Source: Cloeon dipterum
Lineage: Eukaryota; Arthropoda; Insecta; Ephemeroptera; Baetidae
Reading direction: 5' to 3'
Length of the DNA stretch: 64,000 nucleotides
NCBI RefSeq assembly: GCF_949628265.1
Contig: NC_088787.1
Coordinates: 10,158,501-10,222,500, forward strand
The notes beneath the pieces were generated by a model. It was not told the origin of the DNA and made no database searches. It saw nothing but the letters and a program-made list of their open reading frames with translations. Position 1 is the stretch's first letter; the number at the start of each line of letters is the position of its first letter. Shown one piece after another: positions 1-11,539 of this stretch. Made by a program: the position numbers and the translations under genes.

Positions 1-198
1 GCATTTTTTAGCTGCTTTCCTTTTAGATCAATGATTCGGTTTAAAAAATAACTTAGAAAGAATCCTCCCCAGCAATCAAGCGACAAAAAATTTCCTGAAT
101 CAAACCCATGAAGTCATTTTTGCTGTCCCTAATTTACATGTTTTGCTAATTACTATAATAAAAAATAAAATCAAGACGTGGAGTGACGAGTAATCTAC

Positions 199-2220
199 CT
201 TTGAGGACCCTGGAAGTGGTCCACAGAAGCTTTTCGTAGTCGTAGGAGCGCAAGATGCGCACAAGCTCCATGGGGCCCTGCGAGGCGAGGATGATGAGCT
301 TGCTCTCCTGGTTGCCGTAGGCCAAAATTTGCAGGCAGTCAGTGACGATTGCGAGGAATTTGACGTTGTTCCTCTGCAGCAGAGCGACCATCTTCTGCAG
401 GCCGCCGGCAAGGCGGACGGCCATCTTTGATCCCTCTTGATGCAGCAGCAGGTTGTGCAGCGTGGTGATTGCGTAGAAGAGCACGGACTCTACTGGTGAG
501 CTCAGCAACTTCACCAGGGCGGGGATGCCGCCGCTTTTGAAGATGGCCAGCAGGCCCTGGCGGTGGTGCGACAGGTTGTGCAGTGTGCCCACAGCGCCTT
601 TGGTCGTTTCCAGGTCATTGCTGTTCGAAATGGCGCGCACCAAAGCAGCCACCATCTACAAAGAGGGATGAGTTAGGATTAAATTTTGCACAAAAATAAT
701 AAATAAGGATTTAAGAGAGGATGACACAAGATTTACTAACGCTATATTTGGTTTTTCAAGTAGAATGTCTGGTTAATTTATAATTTCAACCTCATCTTTG
801 AGATTAATGGTAAAAAATATTTTTTTAAATAGTTAATTTTTTCGCGGTTTGCTCAGAAAATGAAATATTTTAAAGATATTTGCACGGGATTATCTTGTGT
901 TTGTACGTTTCACACAAACGTGCAATTTGTTTTACTCTTTCATGAAATTATAAGAAATTGACGAATTAAAATTTTTATCTAGCGTCATTTCTGAATTTTG
1001 AGTTATGTAGCTGAACATTAGTTTTGAGCCTCATGGCCTCATATTAAATAAATAAAAATGGGTAATTTTCACCCACGCATTAAGCAGACTATCGTTGTTG
1101 CAAAAAAACCCTAATATATAACATAAAATGCAGTGCCAGGGTTGCAAAAAAACCGCATTTAAAAAAATGCAGTGGATAAAACCTTTTTATTAACCAGTTT
1201 CTTGGAGGCAATGTTTGCACCTCAGTTTTCAATAATTTTTTAATAATTAGCTCATGACCTGGACTTGAAAAATTGTCAGAGATAAATTTTTGGAAAAATT
1301 GAGGCAATTTAAAAGAACAAATTGGCACAGTAGAGGAAAGTTTAAGATTTTCACAGGGGATACATGGAAAAAAATCATTTCTTGCGCAAGAAATTAATAA
1401 AAACTGAGTGGTAAAAACCTGGTGGTGAGCAAGTGCTACCCATGAGACCAATCGAGCAATAATTAAGTAATTTTGGACAAAAATGTTTGCTATTATTTAC
1501 TCACGGTGCAAATTAAAGGCTCATGAATCCTGTCAACAAATTAATACAAAAAAAATTGATCAGGAATCTCACCTGGGGGCTGTTCATGATGGCATGACGA
1601 GAGGCTTCCTTCTTGCTCAACTGGTGGACCATCATGGCGGCCTGTGAGACGACGACCTGGTCCTCATCATTGAGGAGCTTGATGAGTTCAGGTATAGCCC
1701 TGGTTGCGAGGTCAGCGTCATCCTGGTAGTTGATCAGGTTGACGACGGCGTGCTTGAGCATCTGGCTCGGCTCGGAGAGGCGCTGCACGGCCGATGGATG
1801 AGTCGTCTCGAATTGGGTTGACGGGATTTCTGTCCCTTCCTCAAGGGTCTCGGGGAACATGGCGGCTCGCACGCGCTGGCTGCGAGTCTGGCTCAGCTGT
1901 TGATTGATGTCGTCCACCTCGCCCTGCGTGAACGTGTGCGTGAAAGTGCTGTTGTCCATGTCGAACAACAGGCCGTCGTCGCCGCCATCCTCCTCCTCAG
2001 GGCCGGGGTCCCTGCCCACCAGACTGGGCGTCTGGCTCGGCACCCCAGAGTGGATGCCAGAGTCCTGGGTTGGGGCAAGGTACGAGCCTTGTTGCCACAT
2101 TGCTGTCTCGGCATCCCGGTCGCTTATGTTGTAGCCTCCTGAAAGGTAACGGATTTCGTAACATGGTCATTTCGGTCGAAATTTGTGCTTACCATGGCGT
2201 TGCGGCATGTGGTAGCTCAT
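199..2220 (-). CDS. arm: Armadillo / beta-catenin, N-terminal part (partial, runs off left edge)
   Basis: Coding exons read on the minus strand are 2220-2193, 2138-1573 and 655-199; their phases join cleanly and give 350 residues before the gene leaves the window in an intron. Beta-catenin links cadherins to alpha-catenin at adherens junctions and is the transcriptional effector of Wnt/Wingless signalling. Visible: start MSYHMPQ, as in fly Armadillo; the DSGIHSG phosphodegron at residues 35-41 (GSK3/CK1 sites, beta-TrCP recognition); the alpha-catenin binding stretch ending [19 protein letters not shown]; then the first Armadillo repeats ([78 protein letters not shown]). The intron after exon 1 is only 54 bp. 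The 917-bp intron 2 (656-1572) shows nothing else. Identity is near certain; some insects have two arm paralogues, and which one this is cannot be judged. Confidence 0.96.
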
Positions 2221-3650
2221 GTCTGCAGCCCTTTATGACTCTGCGGAAGAAAATTTTACGAGTTAATTCGCATCATTTATTATTGAAGCGCAGCCGGAAA
2301 ACGCCACTCCTTTAAGGTGATCGTTATTCGATGACTCACAAGGATAAACAAGCGTCACTTCACTGATAACCCAAAGATTTCACGTGGAACTATAAGTTTC
2401 TCTACTCATTCCGACTCAAATGAATTGAACGCATTGATTTATTCGGAAAGAATTTTAAAAATCACGATATATTCCAGCAGCTACGGGGGTGGCTGCACCT
2501 GCCAATACACCTGACAACAAGGCAGTGTTTACAACCCCCGAAGCAGCTTTGAGGCCGAAAAAATAGGCCAAACGGGCTCGCAACGAGCGCAGTTGGATTG
2601 ACAACGGTAATTAGTTTAGGTTTGAATGATAAATAGAACGGAATTCGTTAAGAGTAGTGACCAATCGTTAAAATAAACACGACACACCCAGCACCGCGTT
2701 ATTTATCCTTGCGCGAAATGTCACTTCTTGGCGTTTTCCGACGGTCACTCGCTGATTTCGCAAATGCGGCTCCTTACCAGCACTAAGCAGAGACACGGGG
2801 CGACTGGCCGGCGGTGTTGTTTCACAAATTACAATCAGATTTTTAAGAACGACGCCGTTTCCTTAAGGTTTGCTCCGTTTACTCTCACGATAATGCAAAT
2901 GGCGAGGGGCCAAGCCGTTCTGTTCAAGAATGTAACGCCAAATCGGCCGCTAGGGGCGCTGCCTTCAAAGGATACCGAGAGTTTAAATTCCCCTTCTTCT
3001 CGATCCATTCGCTCAAGCAGCAGCCTAAATAAACCGGTAAGACATTTTCAAAATTTTCTTCATTATTTGCGTTACTGTTTACTCCAACTCCAGTTGTGAT
3101 TAATACTGTATAATTATAATGATTTATTTAAAATTAATTAATTTTGATTCATAATGTGCTAAAAATATACAGTATGCCAGGGAAATTTAAGGAGAGGATG
3201 AAAGTAACCGGTTTTATCGGCCCACCCACCGGTCCTATTAAAGAGGCGGAGCTATTTTTAGCCTATTACCCCGCGAAACCAGATTCATAGCGCTCGTTGT
3301 TGATTATAACCGTTGTGGTAATTATTGTGCAAGATGAGGATTAAAGGGATTAAAGAATTGCGAAATGTTTCTTTGTCATAAATTTCTGATGTATTGTTGT
3401 TTCATACGTTTAATTTAATATCACAAGAATTTTTATTTAACAATTTTCTACCAATAGAGTTTTTTCATTGAGCAAAAGTTACTTAATTTTGGTTTGTTTC
3501 TCTATATTCCAATACCCCATTTTTTCCATGTAAAAGATAAATAAATAACAAAATATTTAAGGTCAATCAAGGTAAATTAATTAATACCATTTTTATAAAA
3601 GTTTCCAAGCGCTTAAAAACAAAGAATGCAAAGAAGTTAAATTTTTTCAA
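2221..3650. other. Upstream region of arm and intergenic gap to mucin gene A
   Basis: This holds the 5' untranslated part and presumably the promoter of arm (minus strand). The sequence just upstream of the arm start codon (2221-2245) may be 5' UTR. Between about 2480 and 3010 the DNA is richer in GC and CpG than its surroundings, as often at promoters, but no TATA box or initiator can be assigned with confidence. No coding region is supported. Confidence 0.4.
3432..3437 (-). promoter_or_regulatory. Candidate poly(A) signal of gene A
   Basis: AATAAA on the minus strand about 215 bp past the gene A stop codon. It is a single hexamer in AT-rich DNA, so only a candidate. Confidence 0.35.
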
Positions 3651-5389
3651 TCATCTTCTAGCCCAGTTGCGACTATGTCCGTTGTCCCACACTGATTCGG
3701 ATGCGGCGATCCTCATAGGTCGAGAATTGCTTCTATCCGAGAGAACTTCAAGCCTGGGCAGTGGCGCCATGTATGGCTCCTCTCTAGAATGGTTCGATTT
3801 CTTTTTATTGGCCATAATAATCCACCAGCAGCAAAACATTGATAAGAAAATGAGACACATGATCAGCATCCCAAATGATATTCCAAAGAGCACGCTCCAC
3901 AACTCTGGGAACATTTGCTCATCGCTTGGGGGTGGCGGCGGCGCGGTTGTGGTTGTGGTTGTCCGTTCTGTGGTCTCATTTTCGGTAGTTTCGGTCGTTG
4001 TTTGAGTGTTAACAGTCGTGTCAGACGTCTCAGTAACCTCAGTAGTCACAAACGCTGTTGTTTGTTCTGTGGAATAGCGGGTTGTTTCTTGAGAGGTTTC
4101 AGTTGTTGTAATTTCAGTCGTCCCCTCTGTCGTGTCGGATATCCCTGAAGTTGTTGCGTCAGTCGTTTCTTCTGTGGTGTCAGTAGTGTTTTCGGTAATA
4201 GTTTCAGTCGTTATATCAGTTGAGTCTGAGGTCTCGGTTGTGTTTTCTGTGGTTGAGTTTTCTGTAGTAGATTCAGTGGTCGTGCTGGGAGTTACTGGCG
4301 GAGGAAGAGTTTCGTCTGATATTCCAAACCACCTAATCGCCACGAAATCAATATCGGTAGTCACCCAAATCTCGATCTAAAAAATATTTTGAAACATAAA
4401 TACATACCAAAGTTTGTTTAAATTAACTCTGCTGTGCAGGTTTTAAAAGAAGTTAGAGGTCTCATTGCCAGCCAGTCGGTCGATCCTTTTCTGGGCCACG
4501 TGTTCGTACGCTAACCACCGTGAGCCAAAAACGCCGAAAAAATCGAAAAGTTTTGGAGAAAAAATTAGTATGCGGTCATATCGGGCCGTTAAACACCGCC
4601 AAAATTCATTTTAAATGTTACTGCCGTGCCACAGTAAAAAAGCTAAGCAACTGGGGTGGAATTCAGCAGCCACCCTAAAATAACGTGGCTGACGAGGCCT
4701 CTAAACATTTACTTGTGCTATGAAAAAATCCGAAATAAATCTCAAAAACATTGCAACAGCATTCTGCGCGGTCACAATCAAAAGCACGATGTACTTTCTT
4801 ACCTTGTAATTATTAGGGTACGTAAGTGATGCTGGCACTGTCACATCTACTGAAAACCAGTCTTCATTCTGGTCGGAACCTCTCATCATTGTTACTGGAG
4901 TGCTTGTGTCAAATTCATCCAAAATAAATACAATTATTTTAAACAGCAAATTTTGTGCAGCAGGCATGTACACGCTCATTTGAAATGTGTAATTTCCCTC
5001 GATTACGATGAAGTTTTCTGTTGTTAAACAGGATTGTACTCTGCTCCCACTCACTAGAACTTTTCCTGCAACAAGAAAAGCTGCTCTCAAACCTTTGAGA
5101 TTTTTTTCCTAACTCGTTTATTTTGTTAGCTTCATTTATAAAAAATAGAATTCTGTAAGACAATTTTAAAGGAATTAATAATAAAACAAACGGTACCTGT
5201 TAGCGGGCCACTGGTTGCAGTTTCATATTGAGAGGCGTCCTCTTCTGTCCATGTACCGGGAAAAGGGCCTGATGGAGGGCAATTTGAATTAAGGCCTTCT
5301 GGTTTGCCATTTGAAAAATCAAAAAATTCTCCAAAGACAGGACATGTTAGAGATATCAAACAAATAATAGCTAAAGGGAAGGACTTCAT
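3651..5389 (-). CDS. Gene A: secreted-type MAM-like module with Thr-rich stalk and one membrane helix
   Basis: Exons 5389-5197, 5065-4803 and 4376-3651 (phases 1 and 0) give 393 residues. Residues 1-20 are a signal peptide ending CPVFG. Residues 21 to about 170 form one module starting FFDFSNG, with WTEEDAS, SGPLTG, GNYTFQMSVYMP, DWFSVDV and ending IDFVAIRWFGISD. The pattern (aromatic start, hydrophobic strands, final D-I-x-F strand) resembles a MAM jelly-roll, but this is a judgement by eye. Residues about 175-300 are a mucin-type Thr/Ser/Glu stalk (TTE, TTT units), likely O-glycosylated. A membrane helix at about 313-339 (LFGISFGMLIMCLIFLSM) is followed by a 54-residue cytoplasmic tail with EEPYMAPLPRLEV. 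Exon sizes 1 and 2 (193 and 263 nt) equal those of gene C. I do not recognise a named family; a surface mucin or adhesion-like protein is the best description. Confidence 0.85.
4452..4706. repeat. Possible small inverted-repeat element in intron 2 of gene A
   Basis: The stretch begins GTTAGAGGTCTCATTGCCAG and ends with sequence whose complement reads GTTTAGAGGCCTCGTCAGCC, so the ends are imperfect inverted repeats of about 20 bp with one small gap. It lies wholly inside the intron between 4377 and 4802, and the paralogous introns of B and C do not show it. No clear target duplication is visible, so this may be chance. Confidence 0.25.
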
Positions 5390-7626
5390 CGTTGGCAGAA
5401 GCAGGCAAGAAGCAAGTGAGCGTGAAGGCGCTTTCCTACCGATTGGGGTATTGCCGAAAGATAATCAGATTTATCTATTAACGCCTCATCTTCCCTCCAG
5501 CGTGCGCTCTACCGGCATAGCACTATCTCTGATTGATTAGTGGTTTTTACGCATTTAACAAAAATTTCGTCCCAGGCAAAAAAAATGTGAAAAATCATAA
5601 TAAATTAATCTGCCGCGAACAAAACATTTTTATTGTACATTGTACATTGTACAGTATAGAAAGAAGAAAGCTTTTTCATAGATAACTCGGCAATGAAGCA
5701 ACGTTGCTACTGTTCCAATTAAAAAAGTAACCTTACACATTCCTTTCTTTTAAATTAGAAAACAGTTATTTTATTCAATAAGTGATAATGAAATTTGAAG
5801 GAAAATTCTGCAAAAAGTAAAAAAATGTTGATTATCTCTTCCGCATTTCTTTGAGCGTGCGTTTTTTATCATTCAGCGTAAGATAAGTTCCTCGTCAATT
5901 TTCCACACTCGTCCCGTCACTCAAAATTCCTCAATGGAAGCAGCTCTAACGGTCTAGCATTAACAACTTAATCCTGGGGATTTAAAATCATGACACAATT
6001 TGATCGATTGTGCTAGAATCACGTTAGAAATTATAACTGCGAATTGCGATAGAAGTCTATTAGTTTGGATATCAGCATTACTAACTGTTCTGAAATAAAA
6101 ATAGCTTCACACCTCTATATATTTCTGTGTGTTACATAATAATCGGAAAAAGAAATAAGGAACAATATATCATTTTATAAATTTGAAATGATGAAATTTT
6201 AATGGTGTCATTGCACTGGATATTTGCACAGCACACATGACTGCTATAAAGGTTAATCGCTTATGGTATTTAGTACTTTTTATTGTACAATATTATAGTT
6301 GAAATCTATACGCTGCGTGTTTTTGCAACTATCAGTATCTTACTACATTGTCTCATGAGGAGTTATTTTTAGGCAAACACTTATAAAAATGTAAAAATGC
6401 CACTATATTGCTAAGCCAATGCCCATTTTTTTTATAATAATGATTAAAACGAATAGTTAACTTTTTTACGAACAAACGGTGTTATAAAATAGCTTTAACA
6501 ACTTCATGGCTGGTTCCAGAGGCGCCAGTCGTCTTAGGCCAGTTCAGCGTAAGCGGTGAATCAAAAAATAATCAAGGGCAGTCTAAATTTCTGGTGTCAA
6601 TTTAAAATGATTAATGCGAAAAAATCTCACCCCAAAGGAGAGAGATATCATTGTATCAGTGCGCGTGACTTAATCCAAGAATAGTTGAGCTGCACGCGGA
6701 TGCCTTTCAATCTTTCAATGATTAAAATAGAGTCATCATTCATTTTTAGGCATAGCTTGCACCACAGACCACAGTTGTACTTTACTTACAACTCTACGTA
6801 GTAAGCATCTTCTAGAGCATTCGTTCTATCTTTAACAGTGCAGTGTGACCAGGGTGCGCCAATTTTTCAATGCGCAAAAAAACAGCAGGAAAAACTCCGA
6901 ATTTAACCCCGGAAAGGTCATAGTTCACGACAAGAAATTCAGAAATTTGGGATAATTACGATTATTGTTAGAGTTTTTGGTCTTTTGGTGAACACAGTGG
7001 CATTTTAACTGATTTGTAAAAATCCTTACTTTTGGTCATCCATCACGAGTTTTTTTTATTCTTAATAAAAATGCATGCGTTTCGGAGAATGCGCAAAATT
7101 GTGAAAAAATCGAAAAAACAGTTTTTTGCAAAGCAGTTGATTTAAAAAAAACACGGGTTTTTGTGAACCCAGAGTGTGACAGACATGGAAAACACGCCTT
7201 GCAAAGCGAGAGAAACTGTGCCGCTAAGCATAAGTGTAGTGCAGGTTGCTTAACTTATTAAATTACTTCACTGTTTTAATATGCTCTCACAGCTATCTAT
7301 TTCAAGAACAATGTGGAATTTCAAATCATTGAGTAGGAAACTACAATTGAAATTTATTTTCGGCTCCATTCGTAATTTACAATGATAATGGGGATATAAT
7401 TAGTGTTTTAAAAAAAAAAGTGTAAAGAAGAACGCGCATGATGTGGCGTGTGCACTTGATGACAACTTGTTCAAGAAGAAAATTTAAAGAGCATTAATTA
7501 TATCTTGCGGTCGGTAGATGGCGCCTTATAAAGTGTGAGCGTAGTTAGTCGTTCTTTAAAGAAGGGCGCGCGTAATTTATTACAAAATTGTACATTGTTG
7601 GTGGACTCACACACATCTATTATGCT

Positions 7627-8062
7627 TTATTATTTATTTTTAAAGAGGAATGATACTGCAAAAGCCTGGAAAATGCTTGTTGCCAATGCATAAACTCGTC
7701 CCTTAGGATTCAGTTAAAGCCTGAATTGACCTAGGAAGCACTGATTTTTTCGGGAAAATTGGCTGGAAAGTTGCCGTGCTTTTCAAATGGTAATGGCTGT
7801 CTCCTTACTTGAAATTCGATTTAATTTCAAAACTAAGAGTTTCCCCAATAAGTGGCATACACCGTTGGACAGATCTCGACGAGAGGAATCGGAATATGCC
7901 AAGAAAATATGTTCGAGCACTCTAAATTTTGGAGAAAATTGGCAAAATTTGAATTTTTACTGTAGGAAGGTCCATTTTTTATGATTGCAAATTGTTGAAC
8001 AAATTGTTAATCGATCAATTGTTTATGGCATCCAACAATTTAAATAATTTTCAATTGTTGCC
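7627..8062 (+). repeat. Dispersed repeat family 2, long copy
   Basis: About 430 bp matching, in reverse complement, the stretch 36733-37135, with shared blocks spread over the whole length: GCAAAAGCCTGG, CCAATGCATAAACTCGTCCC/ATGAGTTTATGCATTGG, GACCTAGGAAGCA, the core CGACGAGAGGAATCGGAATA, and the end TTTCAATTGTTGCC. Several substitutions and small indels make it an old element. No terminal inverted repeat, poly(A) tail or coding capacity was recognised, so the class is unknown. Confidence 0.7.
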
Positions 8063-9006
8063 CAGTATATCATTCCACTTTAAAGAGAAAATCATGCGTA
8101 GACAAGCTTAATGCCAAATTATCTTTAGTAGCTTTTAGTAGCAGTTTTCAGACTGATTGGCAGGTTTAGACGGTTTCAAGTTGGGTTTAGCAGGCTTAAA
8201 ATTGCTTGATTATTGCTCATTTGATGACTTATCATGAAGAACAGAAAAATTTCGTTTTTTGTCTGAAATTAATAGCCCTAGAGATTAAATAAGAAATAAA
8301 GCTGTGAGTAGCTTAAATATGTAGACATATTTTTATTGAAACCAGACAGTCCCATTTTTTCATATTTTGAATTTGTTTTGGTGACCGGGACCACAGGAGA
8401 AAACTTACTGTGCCATCTGTATTTCCTGCGTGTAGCTTGTTGGTACTTTTATAAAATCAGCGCCTCGCAGTAAACCAAACCTCAATGTGAAATATGTCTG
8501 TTTTTTTTCTCGGTACTAAACCAAACTAAAGATTTAGCCTATACATGATTTGAAAACGTTTATATTCAAGATTGCTGTGATATTCATTTTAGATATGACA
8601 ATAGCACAGTTTCTCGGTCACATTCAAAATCTCAATTTTTTGCATGTCCCGCCAATGTCTACAAAGAGATTTTTTTCTTATCGCAGTTGATAAGTCATTG
8701 CTTCAACCAACTCTCCTACCAATCAAAAGCTGTAGAATAATCTAAAAGTAAAAGGGTTTTAAACTCTGACGCAAATTTGATTGATAGTGTCACAAGCGAA
8801 ATAATATTTGAAAGAATTAACTAAATGAAAAAGTAGGTTGAGATATTCGTTTGGATTTAAAACAGTAAAATATGGTATGATTTTGTGTTCACGTATAGGC
8901 AGCAAACGCTAAATTTTATCATAATTTTTACGTACAGGTCTTGGTAACAATTAAGTTGCTGGTTTCGCAAAAAAAAAATCAAAACAAATAATCAGTTCAT
9001 CTTATC

Positions 9007-9012
9007 TTTATT
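9007..9012 (-). promoter_or_regulatory. Candidate poly(A) signal of gene B
   Basis: AATAAA on the minus strand about 240 bp past the gene B stop codon; a weak candidate in AT-rich DNA. Confidence 0.3.
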
Positions 9013-9250
9013 TGTTGCACAGAGCATTTCACCACAACTTATGGCAAAATATTACGACCGATGAATTTGCATACAATTAAAGAGGCAAAACACTTTTGAA
9101 TGGAGTTTTTAATTATTAATTGTGCCAAAATAGAAATAACTATGCAATGCAACGTGAACAATGACGCAATGTTCAGTGCACCGTGCGAATAAATTACTTA
9201 CAAATTAGGTTTGAATTAATTAACCCGATGATCCCAGTAATTATACTAGC

Positions 9251-9953
9251 TCAAAAGAGTCCTTCAGGGGTATTTTCTTGAGTCGTCGGTGGTTCTGGTG
9301 TCGATAAAGATGAGTCGTCTGAAAGTCCAAACCACCTCAAAGCAATGAATTCAATATCCAAGTGCGCCCATATCTCGATCTGAAATTATAAGCCAAATTT
9401 TTCATTATTTCTCTTTCTATTTCGGAAAAAAGACTAATTATGCATACATAATATTGGTTAAGATAGTCGCCTGGTGGCAAGGCTTGCTCAACGGTATACC
9501 AGTCTGCTTTGGACGGGCCTGTCATTTCGGTGACAATCACAGAATTATCCTGGCTGTCAACCAACCAGACTTGCACTTTTCTGTGTGTGCTGCTCACATT
9601 CAGGGCGTCGGGTAAGTACACGTTCATTTGGAACGTGAAATTTTCGTACACATCAAATAAGCCGGGTGTCCTGATACACGATGCAGCTCCGCTCTCGCTC
9701 TTTAAAACTAGCCCTACGAAAATAGAATAATTTTTACATTCCCGCTTTAGAAAATTAAAAATTTTGTACCTGTCAAAGGTCCACTAGAGGAAGTTTCGTA
9801 AAGAGAGGCATCTTCCTCTGTCCACACGCCCGTTAAAGGGTTGGAAGGGGGGCACGGTGATTGAAGCCCTGGGTTGCCGTTTGAAAGATCATAGAATATG
9901 GCAAAGGTTGGACTGGCGGCTGCCATTAACAAAACAAACGCGAAAATCGTCAT
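9251..9953 (-). CDS. Gene B: short secreted MAM-like paralogue without stalk or membrane helix
   Basis: Exons 9953-9770, 9713-9448 and 9379-9251 (phases 1 and 0, as in A and C) give 192 residues. Residues 1 to about 18 are a signal peptide (MTIFAFVLLMAAASPTFA). The module follows as in A and C: IFYDLSNG, WTEEDASLYE, SGPLTG, YENFTFQMNVYLPDA, ADWYTVEQ, and the last strand IEFIALRWFGLSDD. Exon 3 then ends after a short Thr/Pro-rich remnant (PEPPTTQENTPEGLF) at a TGA. The long stalk, membrane helix and EEPYMAP tail of A and C are absent, and no such sequence was found downstream before gene A. The predicted product is soluble and extracellular. It may be a genuine secreted form or a paralogue that lost its 3' part. 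Confidence 0.8.
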
Positions 9954-10228
9954 TTTCAGACAATATTCTTGAAATGTTATCGTGAGGACGTTGTGGTGTT
10001 ATTCTAGCTCTGTTGCGTTACGGTGATTAAAGATCTGTTTTCACGGTTTGCCTCTTATAATCAGTTTTTATCAGAGATTAAATTTGAAGCCTTGTTTATG
10101 AAGGCCTTTTCACTACAATTATTTTGTCAATTGAAGTAACGCGTGCGTTGATATGAATAAAAAATTGCCGAGTTGGTTAATTTAATCGGGTTACCTCGTC
10201 TGATTTGTGCATCCTCTCTGCTTGCAGC

Positions 10229-10570
10229 ACAAAAATGACCCCTGTGCTTGCACCAAAAAGTGACCCCTCTGCACTAAAAAGTGACCCCTCTGCACGAAAA
10301 AGTGACCCCTCTGCACCAAAAAGTGACCCCTCTGCACGAAAAAGTGACCCCTCTGCACCAAAAAGTGACCCCTCTGCACGAAAAAGTGACCCCTTTGCAC
10401 CAAAAAGTGACCCCTCTGCACGAAAAAGTGACCCCTCTGCACGAAAAAGTGACCCCTCTGCACGAAAAAGTGACCCCTCTGCACCAAAAAGTGACCCCTC
10501 TGCACCAAAAAGTGACCCCTCTGCACTAAAAAGTGACCCCTCTGCACCAAAAAGTGAACCCTGTGCTTGC
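10229..10570 (+). repeat. Minisatellite, 21-bp unit, about 16 copies
   Basis: The unit reads AAAAAGTGACCCCTCTGCACN, repeated in register with almost no change except the last base (C, G or T), and with diverged edge copies carrying CTGTGCTTGC at both ends. Because 21 is divisible by three and no unit contains a stop, several frames on both strands are open, including a heptapeptide KSDPSAR/P frame; no start context, signal peptide or splice sites support coding. Each unit contains GGGTCA on the minus strand. Confidence 0.95.
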
Positions 10571-11413
10571 ATTCCTCTGAGTAGGAGCAACTCGAGAAAT
10601 CTTGCGTTCCAAAACTCTTCGCGAAAAATAATGTGGGTTCACTCACCTCATTATCGGCGGGATAAGCTCAGTCCAGAAAATGGACCAATGGTAAATTTTT
10701 GCTTCCACATCGAGGTCTTTTATTGAAATGCCATATTACGTACTTTCACCCCATGCAATCCATTCATGCATGCTGAAAGGTACAAACCATAGAAAGTTGT
10801 AGCCTTCGCGGTCCTCCCAAAAATCCAAATATCACACTAATTAAAGATCCAGACCACACCAGACTCCCAAAACAAAACTCAGATGCTCCATATACAAATT
10901 TACGCTGTCCATGCACTCAAAAATGCGAGCCATTGGCTTTTTAAAATTTGCCTTTCTGTTTAGTTGATTGCAGTGGATTTTAGGTAAAAGACTCTTCTAG
11001 TGTCAGATTTAATTAAATTTCAAGATTAAAAATAAAACAGCTTTCATGAAATTTATTACATAAAACATTTTATTTTAAATATACCAAAACAATTAATTGT
11101 TATCACAAAAATAGGTGATCCCTCAAACGCATGCCTTTCCAAGAGAGAGAGAAGCTGTACCGCTAAGCAGTCTTGCAGCGCAGGTTGTCTGTCATGTGCA
11201 TTTTTTATATTTTTACGCCGCTACAAAGGTGCCAAATTTAATGCAGGTTCCAAGATTCAAAATATAAAGTAATTTTTAACCCAATTAGTATTTTAAATTT
11301 TACCCTGAATGATGCCAAATATTTCAAAAAATTAATTTCAGAAGTGAAAAAAACAACTCGGACCTAAAACATGAATCACACTTACTAATAACATATACAT
11401 AGACAATTATCAC

Positions 11414-11419
11414 TTTATT
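11414..11419 (-). promoter_or_regulatory. Candidate poly(A) signal of gene C
   Basis: AATAAA on the minus strand about 120 bp past the gene C stop codon, a normal distance for a 3' end. Confidence 0.45.
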
Positions 11420-11539
11420 CAATTGGTAACAGGACACGAGTCTTTTTCCTTATTCGACTTGAACATGTTAAGTAGAATATATTATATTCTATACAGCGTG
11501 AGACCAAAATTAATAAATATGCTAAATACATTTTAAATA

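Larger units (their letters stand above)
5390..9250. other. Intergenic region between genes A and B
   Basis: No gene supported. It holds a short tandem TTGTACA run at about 5633-5653, a copy of the second repeat family at 7627-8062 (listed separately), and a block at about 7193-7250 that resembles 11128-11195 downstream of gene C. The rest is AT-rich and shows no reading frame with coding character. Confidence 0.5.
9954..11539. other. Intergenic region between genes B and C
   Basis: Apart from the 21-bp minisatellite at 10229-10570 and a duplicated-looking block at about 11128-11195, nothing is recognised. Long open frames across the minisatellite result from its 21-bp period and lack of stop codons. 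Confidence 0.5.

Noticed and set aside
2728..3099. 123-codon plus-strand frame upstream of arm
   Set aside because: No recognisable domain, no codon or splice support; more likely promoter-region sequence.
10177..10726. Open frames of 82-173 codons across the minisatellite on both strands
   Set aside because: Explained by a stop-free 21-bp tandem unit; no splice, start or homology evidence.
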